Shown here: one piece after another, positions 6,999-13,973 of the stretch
Layout of the letters: each line of letters opens with the position of its first letter
Numbering within the stretch: the stretch's first letter is position 1
Assembly (NCBI GenBank): GCA_020851855.1
Contig: JADZBY010000248.1
Span: forward strand, 1-16,375
DNA: 16,375 nucleotides
From: Anaerolineae bacterium
GTDB lineage: Bacteria > Chloroflexota > Anaerolineae > Aggregatilineales > UBA2796
Direction of reading: 5' to 3'
Made by a program: the position numbers and the translations under genes
The notes under the pieces: generated by a model
Seen by the model: only the letters and a program-made list of their open reading frames with translations
Database searches by the model: none
What the model was told of the DNA's origin: nothing

Positions 6999-9668
6999 TC
7001 AGGCCGGCTGGCCCAGGCTTTGCGCGGTGAACGAGAAGATGCTGCCGCCGCCCGGTCGCGGCTCGACCCAGGCGCGGCCACCGTGCGCCTCGGCAACCAG
7101 GCGGCACAGCGCCAGCCCCAGCCCGGTGCCGCGCCGCCGCCCCCGGATGCCGGGGACCTGGCTGTACTTCTCGAAGATGACGTTGCGGTAAGCTTCCGGG
7201 ATGCCCGGCCCGGAGTCGATCACGCTCAGGCGAATGCCCGCGCCGCCTTCCCGGCGCGCGCTGACCTCGACAATGCTGCCCGACGGCGCGAATTTGAGCG
7301 CGTTATCCAGCAGGTTGTTGAGCGCACGGCCCAAGAGCGCCGCGTCGCCCTGGATGACGGGCAGGCCGTCTTCCCAGTTTGCCCGGAGCGAAACGTTGGC
7401 TGCATGGGCCTGCTCGGCCAGCATCGCCACCGCATCCTGGAGCAGCGACGGCGCATCGACCGGCGCGCGGTTGAGCGGCAATTTGCCCGCTTCAAGCCGC
7501 GTGATGTCCAGCAGCGAGTCCGCGATCTCCAGCACACGCTGCAGACCGCGCTGCGCCACTTCGAGCGAGTGCGCGGCGACGGCGGGATCGCTCGTCTCCA
7601 GCAGCACCTGGCGCGCCAGCTCCACCCCGCTCGCCACGCTGGCCAGCGGGCTGCGCAGATCGTGCACCAGCATGGTGATCGTCTCTTCGCGGGAGCTTTC
7701 CAGCGAGGCGCGGTCGGTTTCGTCGTACAGGATGGTCAGCTCGCCCGATGCGTTGCCCGACGACCACGGCACAGTTTGGCAGCGTACGACGCACCGCCGC
7801 TTGCCCTGCAGTTCCACGGGCTGGCCGTCCGGGGTAAGGAGCACCTGTTCCAGCCGCGCGCTGGGCGTCGGATCGCCCCGCCGGTAGCCAACCAGCGTGT
7901 CTGCGCTCGCTTCGAGGATGCGCGCCGCGCTCGGGTTGACCATCACGATGCGCCGGTGCTCGTCCCAGACAATGAAGCCGTCCGTGGTAGCCGCGAAGAG
8001 CGCCTCAAAGCGCGCGTTGGCTCGCCGCATCTCTTCGGTCAGGGCGCGCTGGCGGGTGATGTCCTGGAAGATCATGGCGCACGTCAGCAGATTGCCGTCG
8101 CGCGCGTGGACCGGGAACAACGAGGTTCGGCTGGCGACAATCTGACCATCGCGGCGGGAGTGCAGCACTTCGGCAGTCCAGCCTTTGGCGCGGTGCGCTT
8201 GTCCGTCCAGCGCTTCGAGGTGCTCTTCCAGCAGATTGGCCTGCCCCTCGGCGTACAGGTTCAATACGGACGTGCCCTGCAGCGCGTCGGGCGAGTCGAA
8301 GCCGAAAAAGGCCGTGGCCGCCCGGTTGGCATACGTGATCAGGCCGTCGGCGTCGCGGGTGAGAATGCCCAGGTTCGCCTCGTCCGCGATGTGCCGGAAC
8401 ATGCTGATCTCTTGCAGCCTCAGCTGCGCCTGCTGAAAGAGACGCGCCGCGCGGATGGCGATGGATAGCTGGTTGCCCAGGATGCTCAGCGCTTCGACAT
8501 CCGCGCCCGAAAAGGCGGCGCTGCGCGCGCTCTCCACGCACAACGCACCGAGCGATTCGCCGCCGGTGCGGAGCGGCATGGCCAGCGCCGACCGGCTCTC
8601 CGGATGCAGGCCGAGCAGCGGCGTCCCGTTCTGGTTGTGCAGATCATCGATGAGCAGCAGGCCGCCGCGCACGCTCGCGCCGAGCACCGTGCGCGGATCG
8701 ATGGCCGCGCGGTATGTTTCCAGGGTCACCTCACCACCCGGCGCGCGGCTGGTGCAGGTGACGTCGATGAGGTCGGACGGACTGCTCCTCTCCGGATCGG
8801 TCAGTCCGACGGCGACCAGGGAGTAGCCCATGATCTGCCGAAGTGACTGCACCGCGCCGACCAGCACGCCTTCCACGTCCAGGCCCTCGATGGCGTTCGC
8901 GCTGATGCTCTGCAAAAGCTCAAGCTGGCGCATGCGCTGGCCGATCTGCCGGAACAACTGGGCGTTTTCGATGGCAACGCCCAGGTTCGCGCTGACCAGT
9001 TCCAGCACATGCACATCGCGTGCGGAGAACGTATCGGGCTGGTTCGAATAGGCGGACAGGACGCCGAGCACCGCGCCTTTGTACGAAATGGGGAGCACGA
9101 TCTGCGAGCGCACGGAGCCGAGCGCCGGGATCGGCTCGAAAGGCGGGTCCTGTTCCGGGCTGCTCGTGTCGGCGATGTTCACGCGCTGGCCCTTGTGCGC
9201 GGCGAATGTGAGCGCCGTCGGATCGGTCAGCGGCAGGCGCGCGCGGTTACGCGGGAAAGGCTGATCATCGGTGCGGCGGCCTGCCTCGAGGATCAGCTCG
9301 CTGCCCTCGATCATGCCGATGCAGGCCGTGTATGAGAACAGGACGAGCAGCATCTCGACAGAGGCGTTGAGGATGTTATCCAGTTCGAGGAGCGTGCTGA
9401 GCGTTTGGCTCATGGCGTGCAGCGCCACGAGGTCCGAGGAACGCGCCAGAGCGGCGTTTTCACTTTCGAGCGCTTCCATGCCGGCGCGCACGAAGTCGCC
9501 TTCCCAACGGCGAACGGTGTCCAGAGAGACGCCCATTTCGGCGGCGAGGTCGCCGCGCGACTTCTCTCCCCGCAGCAGCGCCAGCATGGCGTTGAGGCGG
9601 CTCTGTGCGTCGGTGCGGAGCGCGCGCTCTGGAGAAGAGGCGCTTGGCGGCTCCTGGTCGTTGGACAT
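6999..9668 (-). CDS. Soluble multi-sensor histidine kinase with N-terminal helix-turn-helix
   Basis: This is an 889-residue cytoplasmic sensor kinase with no membrane segment. Domains in order: a helix-turn-helix at about 23-68 ('RLNAMLALLRGEK' to 'VRRWEGDFVRAGMEAL', the transposase-like type with the pattern RGDLAAEMGVSLDTVRRW); GAF at about 90-240; a second GAF at about 246-413; PAS at about 421-540; a second PAS at about 554-650; HisKA with the phospho-acceptor His669 in 'VHDLRSPLAS'; and HATPase_c with the N box 'NNLLDNALKFAP' near 780, G1 'DSGPGIP' near 818, F box 'IFEKYSQV', and G2 'GTGLGLALC' near 846. All catalytic boxes are intact, so activity is likely. The ligands of the GAF and PAS sensors cannot be read. 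The start ATG has no clear Shine-Dalgarno sequence. The gene follows the HEAT gene by 61 bp, probably on one transcript. No response regulator is nearby. A DNA-binding domain on a kinase is unusual. Confidence 0.93.
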   Translation of the reverse strand: MSNDQEPPSASSPERALRTDAQSRLNAMLALLRGEKSRGDLAAEMGVSLDTVRRWEGDFVRAGMEALESENAALARSSDLVALHAMSQTLSTLLELDNILNASVEMLLVLFSYTACIGMIEGSELILEAGRRTDDQPFPRNRARLPLTDPTALTFAAHKGQRVNIADTSSPEQDPPFEPIPALGSVRSQIVLPISYKGAVLGVLSAYSNQPDTFSARDVHVLELVSANLGVAIENAQLFRQIGQRMRQLELLQSISANAIEGLDVEGVLVGAVQSLRQIMGYSLVAVGLTDPERSSPSDLIDVTCTSRAPGGEVTLETYRAAIDPRTVLGASVRGGLLLIDDLHNQNGTPLLGLHPESRSALAMPLRTGGESLGALCVESARSAAFSGADVEALSILGNQLSIAIRAARLFQQAQLRLQEISMFRHIADEANLGILTRDADGLITYANRAATAFFGFDSPDALQGTSVLNLYAEGQANLLEEHLEALDGQAHRAKGWTAEVLHSRRDGQIVASRTSLFPVHARDGNLLTCAMIFQDITRQRALTEEMRRANARFEALFAATTDGFIVWDEHRRIVMVNPSAARILEASADTLVGYRRGDPTPSARLEQVLLTPDGQPVELQGKRRCVVRCQTVPWSSGNASGELTILYDETDRASLESSREETITMLVHDLRSPLASVASGVELARQVLLETSDPAVAAHSLEVAQRGLQRVLEIADSLLDITRLEAGKLPLNRAPVDAPSLLQDAVAMLAEQAHAANVSLRANWEDGLPVIQGDAALLGRALNNLLDNALKFAPSGSIVEVSARREGGAGIRLSVIDSGPGIPEAYRNVIFEKYSQVPGIRGRRRGTGLGLALCRLVAEAHGGRAWVEPRPGGGSIFSFTAQSLGQPA

Positions 9669-9729
9669 GGCAGTTTCGATATGAACCGTCCCGGGCCAGC
9701 GTCAGGCGGCAGGCCCTCACCCCAAAACG

Positions 9730-9951
9730 CTATCGATCCGGCTCAGCACGCTGCCTGAAGAAGATGGCTTTCCCGGCTTCCTGGGCGGCGCGGCGCACTT
9801 CCGGGTCTTCGTCATTTCGATACACCTGCTCCAACGCGGGCAAAGCGGCCTTGTCGCCCAACAGCGCCAGCTCGCGGATAGACTTCAACCGCACGGCGGG
9901 ACTCTTGTCTTCGAGGCGTGCGATATGGTACTCCACGAGGCGATTGATCAT
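9730..9951 (-). CDS. Small HEAT-repeat protein, 73 aa
   Basis: A short protein made almost wholly of two HEAT-like (PBS-lyase type) helical repeats. They run from about residue 5 to 33 ('IARLEDKSPAVRLKSIRELALLG') and 36 to 66 ('ALPALEQVYRNDEDPEVRRAAQEAG'). Such repeats usually form a protein-docking surface; no catalytic residue is seen. The ATG at 9951 has GGAAGGAG upstream with a rather long 11-base gap. The gene is first in a likely two-gene unit with the kinase, transcribed from the promoter at 10032-10060. It could be a partner or adaptor of the kinase, but that rests only on gene order. Confidence 0.75.
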   Translation of the reverse strand: MINRLVEYHIARLEDKSPAVRLKSIRELALLGDKAALPALEQVYRNDEDPEVRRAAQEAGKAIFFRQRAEPDR

Positions 9952-10031
9952 CGGAGAGGCGTCTCCTTCCCGTACCGGGGCGGTATGCGCGAGCCGTTGG
10001 CGGCGTGAAGATCATATAGCCTTTCAAGCTG

Positions 10032-10060
10032 AGTATAGAACAGGGGCGCATCCACGGCAA
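10032..10060 (-). promoter_or_regulatory. Sigma-70-type promoter for the HEAT/kinase unit
   Basis: On the minus strand, TTGCCG (10055-10060) is followed after exactly 17 bp by TATACT (10032-10037), five of six to the -10 consensus. Initiation near 10025 would give a leader of about 75 nt to the HEAT start. Confidence 0.6.
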
Positions 10061-10109
10061 GATAGATGCAGGATAGGGGTAGGGCAAACGCATGGGCAAC
10101 GGGAAGCGG

Positions 10110-10250
10110 CCTCACCCCCTGGCCCCCTCTCCACGCCGAGTACAGCGTAGAGAGGGGGAATCACGCGCCAGCCAGGCCGCCGATCTCCCCTCTCCATGCC
10201 GTCGGGGTCCCCCCTGGGGTGACGGACATGGAGAGGGGCCGGGGGTGAGG
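10110..10250. repeat. 141-bp nested palindromic intergenic element
   Basis: The ends are near-perfect inverted repeats: 10110-10132 (CCTCACCCCC then GGCCCCCTCTCC) pairs with 10230-10250, with two extra bases in the left arm. Two hairpins lie inside. Hairpin 1 pairs 10123-10136 with 10145-10158, with one mismatch and an 8-base loop. Hairpin 2 pairs 10187-10203 with 10221-10238, with a single bulged A at 10226. The outer arms reuse bases of both inner hairpins, so alternative folds compete. It contains no open reading frame of note and looks like a non-autonomous mobile or REP-type element. Confidence 0.75.
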
Positions 10251-10286
10251 CTGTCTCGAAGCGATTGCCCTGCCCTCGATTCCGGG

Positions 10287-10315
10287 TTGACGGCGGCCCG
10301 GCCCTTCGCTACAAT
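10287..10315 (+). promoter_or_regulatory. Sigma-70-type promoter for rplY/ctc
   Basis: TTGACG (10287-10292) and TACAAT (10310-10315) are separated by 17 bp; each matches consensus at five of six positions. Expected initiation is near 10322. The palindromic element ends only 36 bp upstream of the -35. Confidence 0.8.
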
Positions 10316-10325
10316 TCTGCCATCC

Positions 10326-10340
10326 GGGCGCATTGCGCCC
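10326..10340 (+). promoter_or_regulatory. Short hairpin at the 5' end of the rplY leader
   Basis: GGGCGC (10326-10331) and GCGCCC (10335-10340) enclose ATT, starting a few bases after the expected transcript start. It could protect or regulate the approximately 145-nt leader. No known leader motif is recognised. Confidence 0.35.
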
Positions 10341-10466
10341 CTTTGCGCGTAGCTCATAAACGCGAACTGACCCCGACGAGCGCCACCAGAACCGACCGGG
10401 ACCCCTTCCTGAAGGTTTTCCGCGCGTCAGTGTGGGGAGCCGTTTGAAGCCAGAAGGAGTTTTGTC

Positions 10467-11108
10467 GTGGCCGATACGTATACCCTTGAAGCCCAGCGCC
10501 GCACGGTGACGGGCAAGCATGTGAAACACCTGCGCCGCCAGGACATCATCCCGGCGATCATCTACGGCGCGGGCAGCGAGCCGGTGAGCATCTCGTGTGT
10601 CCGCCGCACGCTGGAAACGGTGCTGGCCAATGCCGGCAACACCCACCTGATCGAAGTCAACGTCGATGGGGCATCCCACAACACCCTCGTCCGTGAAGTG
10701 CAGCGCGACAAGATTCGCCGCACCATCATGCACGTCGACTTCCTCGAGGTGGACCTGACCAAGCTGCTGCGCACCGAAGTCCAGATTGTCTTGACGCACA
10801 CACCCAGGCTCGGCGCGGACCTCATGATGTCCCAGAATTTGCTCTCCGTCGAGGTCGAGTGCCTGCCCACCAACATTCCTGAGCACGTCGAACTGAACGT
10901 CTCCGGACTGACCCAGGCGGGTGCGCGCCTGACCGTGGCGGACCTGGCGCAGCTACCCAACGTCACCATCCTGAACGACCCGACGGAAGTCGTGGTGCGG
11001 ATCGAGACGCTCGCTGCCGAGGAAGCCGAGGAAGGGGCTGCCGAGGGCGCGCCCGTCGAGCCGGAAGTGGTCGAGCGCGGCAAGAAGGAAGAGGAAGAAG
11101 AGTTCTAG
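10467..11108 (+). CDS. rplY: 50S ribosomal protein L25/general stress protein Ctc
   Basis: A 213-residue member of the long L25 (TL5/Ctc) family, which binds 5S rRNA in the large ribosomal subunit. The N-terminal L25 domain covers about residues 5-95 ('LEAQRRTVTGKHVKHLRRQDIIPAIIYG', then 'VREVQRDKIRRTIMHVDF'). The C-terminal beta domain covers about 96-185 ('VEVECLPTNIPEHVELNVSGL', then 'VTILNDPTEVVVRI'). A highly acidic tail ends in 'KKEEEEEF', a common feature of long forms. The GTG start at 10467 has AAGGAG seven bases upstream. It has its own promoter (10287-10315) and terminator (11139-11180), so it is probably monocistronic. In some genomes this gene sits beside pth; here its neighbour is dprA. 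Call firm; symbol ctc is equally used. Confidence 0.95.
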   Translation: MADTYTLEAQRRTVTGKHVKHLRRQDIIPAIIYGAGSEPVSISCVRRTLETVLANAGNTHLIEVNVDGASHNTLVREVQRDKIRRTIMHVDFLEVDLTKLLRTEVQIVLTHTPRLGADLMMSQNLLSVEVECLPTNIPEHVELNVSGLTQAGARLTVADLAQLPNVTILNDPTEVVVRIETLAAEEAEEGAAEGAPVEPEVVERGKKEEEEEF

Positions 11109-11138
11109 TCCTTCTCGCACCGGCGATGGTATGCAACG

Positions 11139-11180
11139 AACGCCCCCTGTGGAGCGCGATTCGCTCCGAGGGGGCGTTTT
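11139..11180 (+). terminator. Rho-independent terminator of rplY
   Basis: ACGCCCCC (11140-11147) pairs with GGGGGCGT (11170-11177), and inside it GGAGCG (11151-11156) pairs with CGCTCC (11162-11167). The stem runs into TTTT at 11177-11180, 31 bp after the rplY stop. Confidence 0.9.
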
Positions 11181-11223
11181 CGTCTCAGGCGCTCACCATG
11201 CTGCGATTCACCGGACCTGAGCC

Positions 11224-12105
11224 ATGACTCTCCCGCCTGGACCGGCTATGCTCGATGACCGCGTGCGCACCGTGGCGCTGGCGCTTCGCGGCGGCATCGG
11301 CTGGAAATTGCTCCAGCGGCTTCGTGCGCGCTTTGGCGACATGGAAGGCATTCTGTGCGCCACGGAAGACGAATTACGCGGCGTGCCGGGCATCGGCGCG
11401 GGTCTTGCGCACCGCATCGCACGCATTGACCTGTTCAGCGTGGCGCGGGATGTGCGGCGGCTGCACCTGCTCGGCATCCGGACCACGGTCTGGCAGGACG
11501 CCGAGTATCCCGCCGCGCTGAATCCCCTCGACGACCGCCCGCTGGTGCTGTTCTGGCGTGGGATGCTGCTGCCGGAAGACGAGAATGCCATCGCCATCGT
11601 CGGGACCCGCCGCCCGGCGGATGCATCGCGCGGGCTGGCGCGCGCCTGGGCCGCAGACCTCGCCCAGCGCGGGCAGACCATCGTCAGCGGGCTGGCGCGC
11701 GGCATCGACGGTGAGGCGCACCGGGGCGCGCTGGCGAGCGGCGGGCGCTCTATCGCCGTGCTGGGCGGCGGTGTGCGGCGCATTTACCCGCCGGAACATC
11801 AGGCGCTTGGGCTGGCGCTGGCGGCGCGCGGCGCTTTGGTATGCGAGACGCACCCCGAAGCGCCGGTGTCTCCGGGCGCGCTGGTTTACCGCAACCGGAT
11901 CGTCGCCGGATTGGCCCGCGCGCTGATCGTGATTGAGGCCGGGCGGGGAAGCGGCGCGCTGCACGCCGCACGCCGCGCGCAGAAACTGGGCCGCCCCGTA
12001 TATGCTATCCCCAACAGCGACGGCAACCGCGACCTGCTCGCCGCGTTCGCCCGCCCACTGCCCGCCGACGCCGCCGCGCTGCTTGACCAGCTCTCCGAGC
12101 GCTGA
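11224..12105 (+). CDS. dprA: DNA processing protein DprA/Smf
   Basis: A 293-residue DprA, the cytoplasmic protein that binds incoming single-stranded DNA and loads RecA during transformation. A helix-hairpin-helix-like segment lies at about 50-66 ('LRGVPGIGAGLAHRI'). The Rossmann-type core starts at about 122 with 'IAIVGTRRPADASRG', then 'IVSGLARGIDGEAHRGAL' (153-170), 'VLGGGVRRIYPPEH' (179-192), 'YRNRIVAGLARALIVIEAGRGSGAL' (222-246) and 'GRPVYAIP' (256-263). It lacks the C-terminal winged helix of longer DprA proteins. The usual proline-containing segment before RNRI reads 'SPGALVYRNRI', and the usual G-rich end segment is altered to 'NSDGNRDLL'. The start ATG at 11224 has no clear Shine-Dalgarno sequence; ATG 11251 is an alternative. 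No promoter is seen between the rplY terminator and the start. Other competence genes are absent from the window. Confidence 0.92.
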   Translation: MTLPPGPAMLDDRVRTVALALRGGIGWKLLQRLRARFGDMEGILCATEDELRGVPGIGAGLAHRIARIDLFSVARDVRRLHLLGIRTTVWQDAEYPAALNPLDDRPLVLFWRGMLLPEDENAIAIVGTRRPADASRGLARAWAADLAQRGQTIVSGLARGIDGEAHRGALASGGRSIAVLGGGVRRIYPPEHQALGLALAARGALVCETHPEAPVSPGALVYRNRIVAGLARALIVIEAGRGSGALHAARRAQKLGRPVYAIPNSDGNRDLLAAFARPLPADAAALLDQLSER

Positions 12106-12209
12106 ATCCCGCGAAATCCCCCGAATCCCACCCTTCCGCCCGCTGCCCGTAGGATTCCAGTACGGCAGGGACCGGGCGACCGCCTGAATCGCACGCCTGT
12201 ACTTGTTCC

Positions 12210-12215
12210 TATAAT
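12210..12215 (+). promoter_or_regulatory. -10 box of the LysM gene promoter
   Basis: A perfect TATAAT lies 42 bp before the chosen LysM start. No convincing -35 is found at 16-18 bp spacing. Initiation near 12222 would leave a leader of about 36 nt, which argues against the earlier ATG at 12231. Confidence 0.5.
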
Positions 12216-12257
12216 TGAGATGAGAGACAGATGAGGGAACCGGTAAGGGGAGTCTTG

Positions 12258-13163
12258 ATGATGGAGACACAAGGGAGAGGGCGCAGGCTCCGGCGGGCGC
12301 TGGCAGGACTTCTGCTGGCCGCCGTGGCCTTGTTCGGGCTTGGGCTGGGCGCGTCGGGCGTGGGGACGGCAGACGCGGCGATCAACGGCCTGTTCGTCCT
12401 CAATCCGGGCTGTGACCGGACCTCGGTGCAGGTGAGCTGGTACGGTCTGGCCGGGACCACGCCCAACATGATCCGTGTGCGCGCCTATCAGACCGCACAG
12501 GGGCCGGTGGCGGGGCTGCTCGGTTTTGCCGATAGCGCTCAGTTCAACGCGGCGTTCGGCACGGTTGTCGTGGATGTGCCGTTCGCCTTCGCCGTCCCGG
12601 CCAACACGCCGATCACGGTGGCGGCCACGCAGATTGAGCCGGCCACGCTGGCTGTGGCGGGCGAATGGCAGGTGTCGTATGCGTGCTCGACAGGCGCAGC
12701 GCGGCCCACGGCAACACCCACACCAGCCGGGGCGTGGGCCATGCGGCTCATCGTGTGCGACACGCCGGTGTACGATGCGCCCGGCGGGCGGCCCATTGGC
12801 GATAACCGGTTGCGCAACGGCCAGACGTGGTTCGTGAACCCAGTCCCGGTGCGCGATGCGGCGGGCAACCTGTGGACGGCGGTCAACGTGAGTGGATCGA
12901 GCCTGGTGTATGTGCCGAGCTACTGCGTGAGCGCGACCAGCGGCAACGCGCCCATCGCGACGCCGACGTACCGCCCGCCAGGGTATCCGACGTATCCGAC
13001 GCCCAGCGCGCCGACGTCGGGGCAAATCTACGTGGTGCAGCGCGGCGATACGCTGTTCCGCATCGCGCGGCGCTTCGGGGTGAACCTGTATACGCTTGCG
13101 GCGGCGAACGGCATCACCAACGTGAACCGCATCTATGCCGGGCAGCGCCTGGTCATACCGTGA
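12258..13163 (+). CDS. Secreted LysM-domain protein
   Basis: A 301-residue exported protein. The start at 12258 is chosen because AAGGGGAG lies five bases upstream; 12261 is an equally possible ATG, and the longer frame from 12231 has no ribosome site. The N-terminus is an Arg-rich segment followed by a hydrophobic core ('ALAGLLLAAVALFGLGLGA'), with likely signal peptidase cleavage after 'GTADA' near residue 40. A first domain of unknown type (about 45-155) is followed by a Thr/Pro linker ('TATPTPAG'), an SH3-like stretch around 'DAPGGRPIGDNRLRNGQTWFV', a second Pro/Thr/Tyr linker, and one C-terminal LysM of about 45 residues ('YVVQRGDTLFRIARRFGVNLYTLAAANGI', ending 'IYAGQRLVIP'). LysM binds N-acetylglucosamine-containing glycans, so a role at the cell wall or surface is likely. 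No catalytic domain is seen. A hairpin follows at 13198. Confidence 0.85.
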   Translation: MMETQGRGRRLRRALAGLLLAAVALFGLGLGASGVGTADAAINGLFVLNPGCDRTSVQVSWYGLAGTTPNMIRVRAYQTAQGPVAGLLGFADSAQFNAAFGTVVVDVPFAFAVPANTPITVAATQIEPATLAVAGEWQVSYACSTGAARPTATPTPAGAWAMRLIVCDTPVYDAPGGRPIGDNRLRNGQTWFVNPVPVRDAAGNLWTAVNVSGSSLVYVPSYCVSATSGNAPIATPTYRPPGYPTYPTPSAPTSGQIYVVQRGDTLFRIARRFGVNLYTLAAANGITNVNRIYAGQRLVIP

Positions 13164-13197
13164 GGCGTCTAGGCAGCGTATCGGGCAAAACGACGAT

Positions 13198-13235
13198 GCC
13201 CTGTGGGTTGCGATTCACATTTCAACCGGCAGGGC
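13198..13235 (+). terminator. Stem-loop after the LysM gene, possible terminator
   Basis: GCCCTG (13198-13203) pairs with CAGGGC (13230-13235), and GGTTG (13206-13210) pairs with CAACC (13223-13227), around a 2x2 internal loop. It lies 34 bp after the LysM stop. The following sequence (TTCCTGATT) is only mildly T-rich, so it may be a weak terminator or an RNA-stabilising end. Confidence 0.5.
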
Positions 13236-13319
13236 TTCCTGATTCTCGCCCTATCTTTCCCCCATCCGATGTGGCATGATCGGGGCCGCGTTATCCGGAG
13301 AACAGGAAACGGGCCAGCC

Positions 13320-13970
13320 ATGCACCTGCTCAGCGTCAATGTGGGCATCGAGCGCACGATTCAGAAGGGCAATAAGAGCGAAGCGACGGGCATCTACAAG
13401 ATTCCCACTGCCGCGCCGGTGGCCGTCGGCGTTGAGGGCCTTGTCGGCGACGTGATCAGCAACAAGAAACACCACGGCGGCCCCGATCAGGCCGTGTACA
13501 TCTATGGCGGGCGCGATTACGCATGGTGGGCAGAGGCGCTCGGAGAGTCGCTCGCGCCGGGGACCTTTGGCGAAAACCTGACCATCTCCGATCTGGAGAG
13601 CGCGCCGGTGTGCATCGGTGATCGCCTTCAGGTGGGCGAGGCGCTGCTGGAAATCACCGGGCCGCGCATCCCGTGCGCCAAGCTGGCCGCGCGCATGGGC
13701 GATCCGCAGTTCGTGAAGCGCTTCAAGGAAGCCGAGCGGCCTGGCTTGTACTGCCGGGTCATCCGGACGGGCAACGTGTGCGCGGGCGACCCGGTGACCG
13801 TCGTGCGGGCGCAGACCGGCCCGGACGCGGTGACCATCCGGGAAGCGTTCCGGTCCTTTTACAAGAAGGGCGGTACAGTCGCCGAGATGCGCCGGATGCT
13901 CAACGCGCCCATCGACATACGCGCCCGCAACGCCTACACGGAGTGGCTGGCGGCGGCGCAGGGCGAGTAG
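13320..13970 (+). CDS. MOSC domain protein, YiiM-like
   Basis: A 216-residue MOSC (molybdenum cofactor sulfurase C-terminal) protein. MOSC proteins bind molybdenum cofactor; YiiM-type members reduce or detoxify N-hydroxylated compounds with it. Family-like features are the opening 'MHLLSVNVG', 'ISNKKHHGGPDQAVYIYG' near 47-64, 'APGTFGENLTISDL' near 79-92, and the conserved cysteine C119 in 'GPRIPCAKLAARMGDP'. The C-terminus ('AFRSFYKKGGTVAEMRRMLNAP') matches the helical tail of YiiM-like forms. I start it at ATG 13320, where the homology begins; the frame is open back to 13203 but those 39 residues are not MOSC-like. The Shine-Dalgarno sequence is weak (AGGA about 12 bases upstream). It stands alone and ends three bases before the stop of the convergent glycosyltransferase. 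The exact substrate is unknown. Confidence 0.9.
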   Translation: MHLLSVNVGIERTIQKGNKSEATGIYKIPTAAPVAVGVEGLVGDVISNKKHHGGPDQAVYIYGGRDYAWWAEALGESLAPGTFGENLTISDLESAPVCIGDRLQVGEALLEITGPRIPCAKLAARMGDPQFVKRFKEAERPGLYCRVIRTGNVCAGDPVTVVRAQTGPDAVTIREAFRSFYKKGGTVAEMRRMLNAPIDIRARNAYTEWLAAAQGE

Positions 13971-13973
13971 CCC

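Larger units (their letters stand above)
9952..10466. other. 515-bp divergent intergenic region with two promoters and a palindromic element
   Basis: The region separates the minus-strand HEAT/kinase unit from plus-strand rplY. It holds the HEAT promoter (10032-10060), the 141-bp nested palindrome (10110-10250), the rplY promoter (10287-10315) and an approximately 145-nt rplY leader. No gene is evident inside it. Confidence 0.75.

Noticed and set aside
7020..8468. A 482-codon open frame on the plus strand opposite the kinase
   Set aside because: It is antisense to the catalytic and PAS domains of an intact kinase, with no family resemblance and a composition typical of shadow frames.
11374..13025. 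Two long minus-strand frames (11374-12270 and 11886-13025)
   Set aside because: They overlap dprA and the LysM gene in antisense, are Arg-rich, and carry no recognisable domain.
13203..13319. N-terminal 39-codon extension of the MOSC protein
   Set aside because: The segment overlaps the stem-loop after the LysM gene and is not MOSC-like; the family opening 'MHLLSVNVG' starts at 13320.
13971..13973. Terminator between the convergent MOSC and glycosyltransferase genes
   Set aside because: Only three bases separate the stops, and I found no stem-loop with a T-run inside either gene end; transcripts probably overlap.
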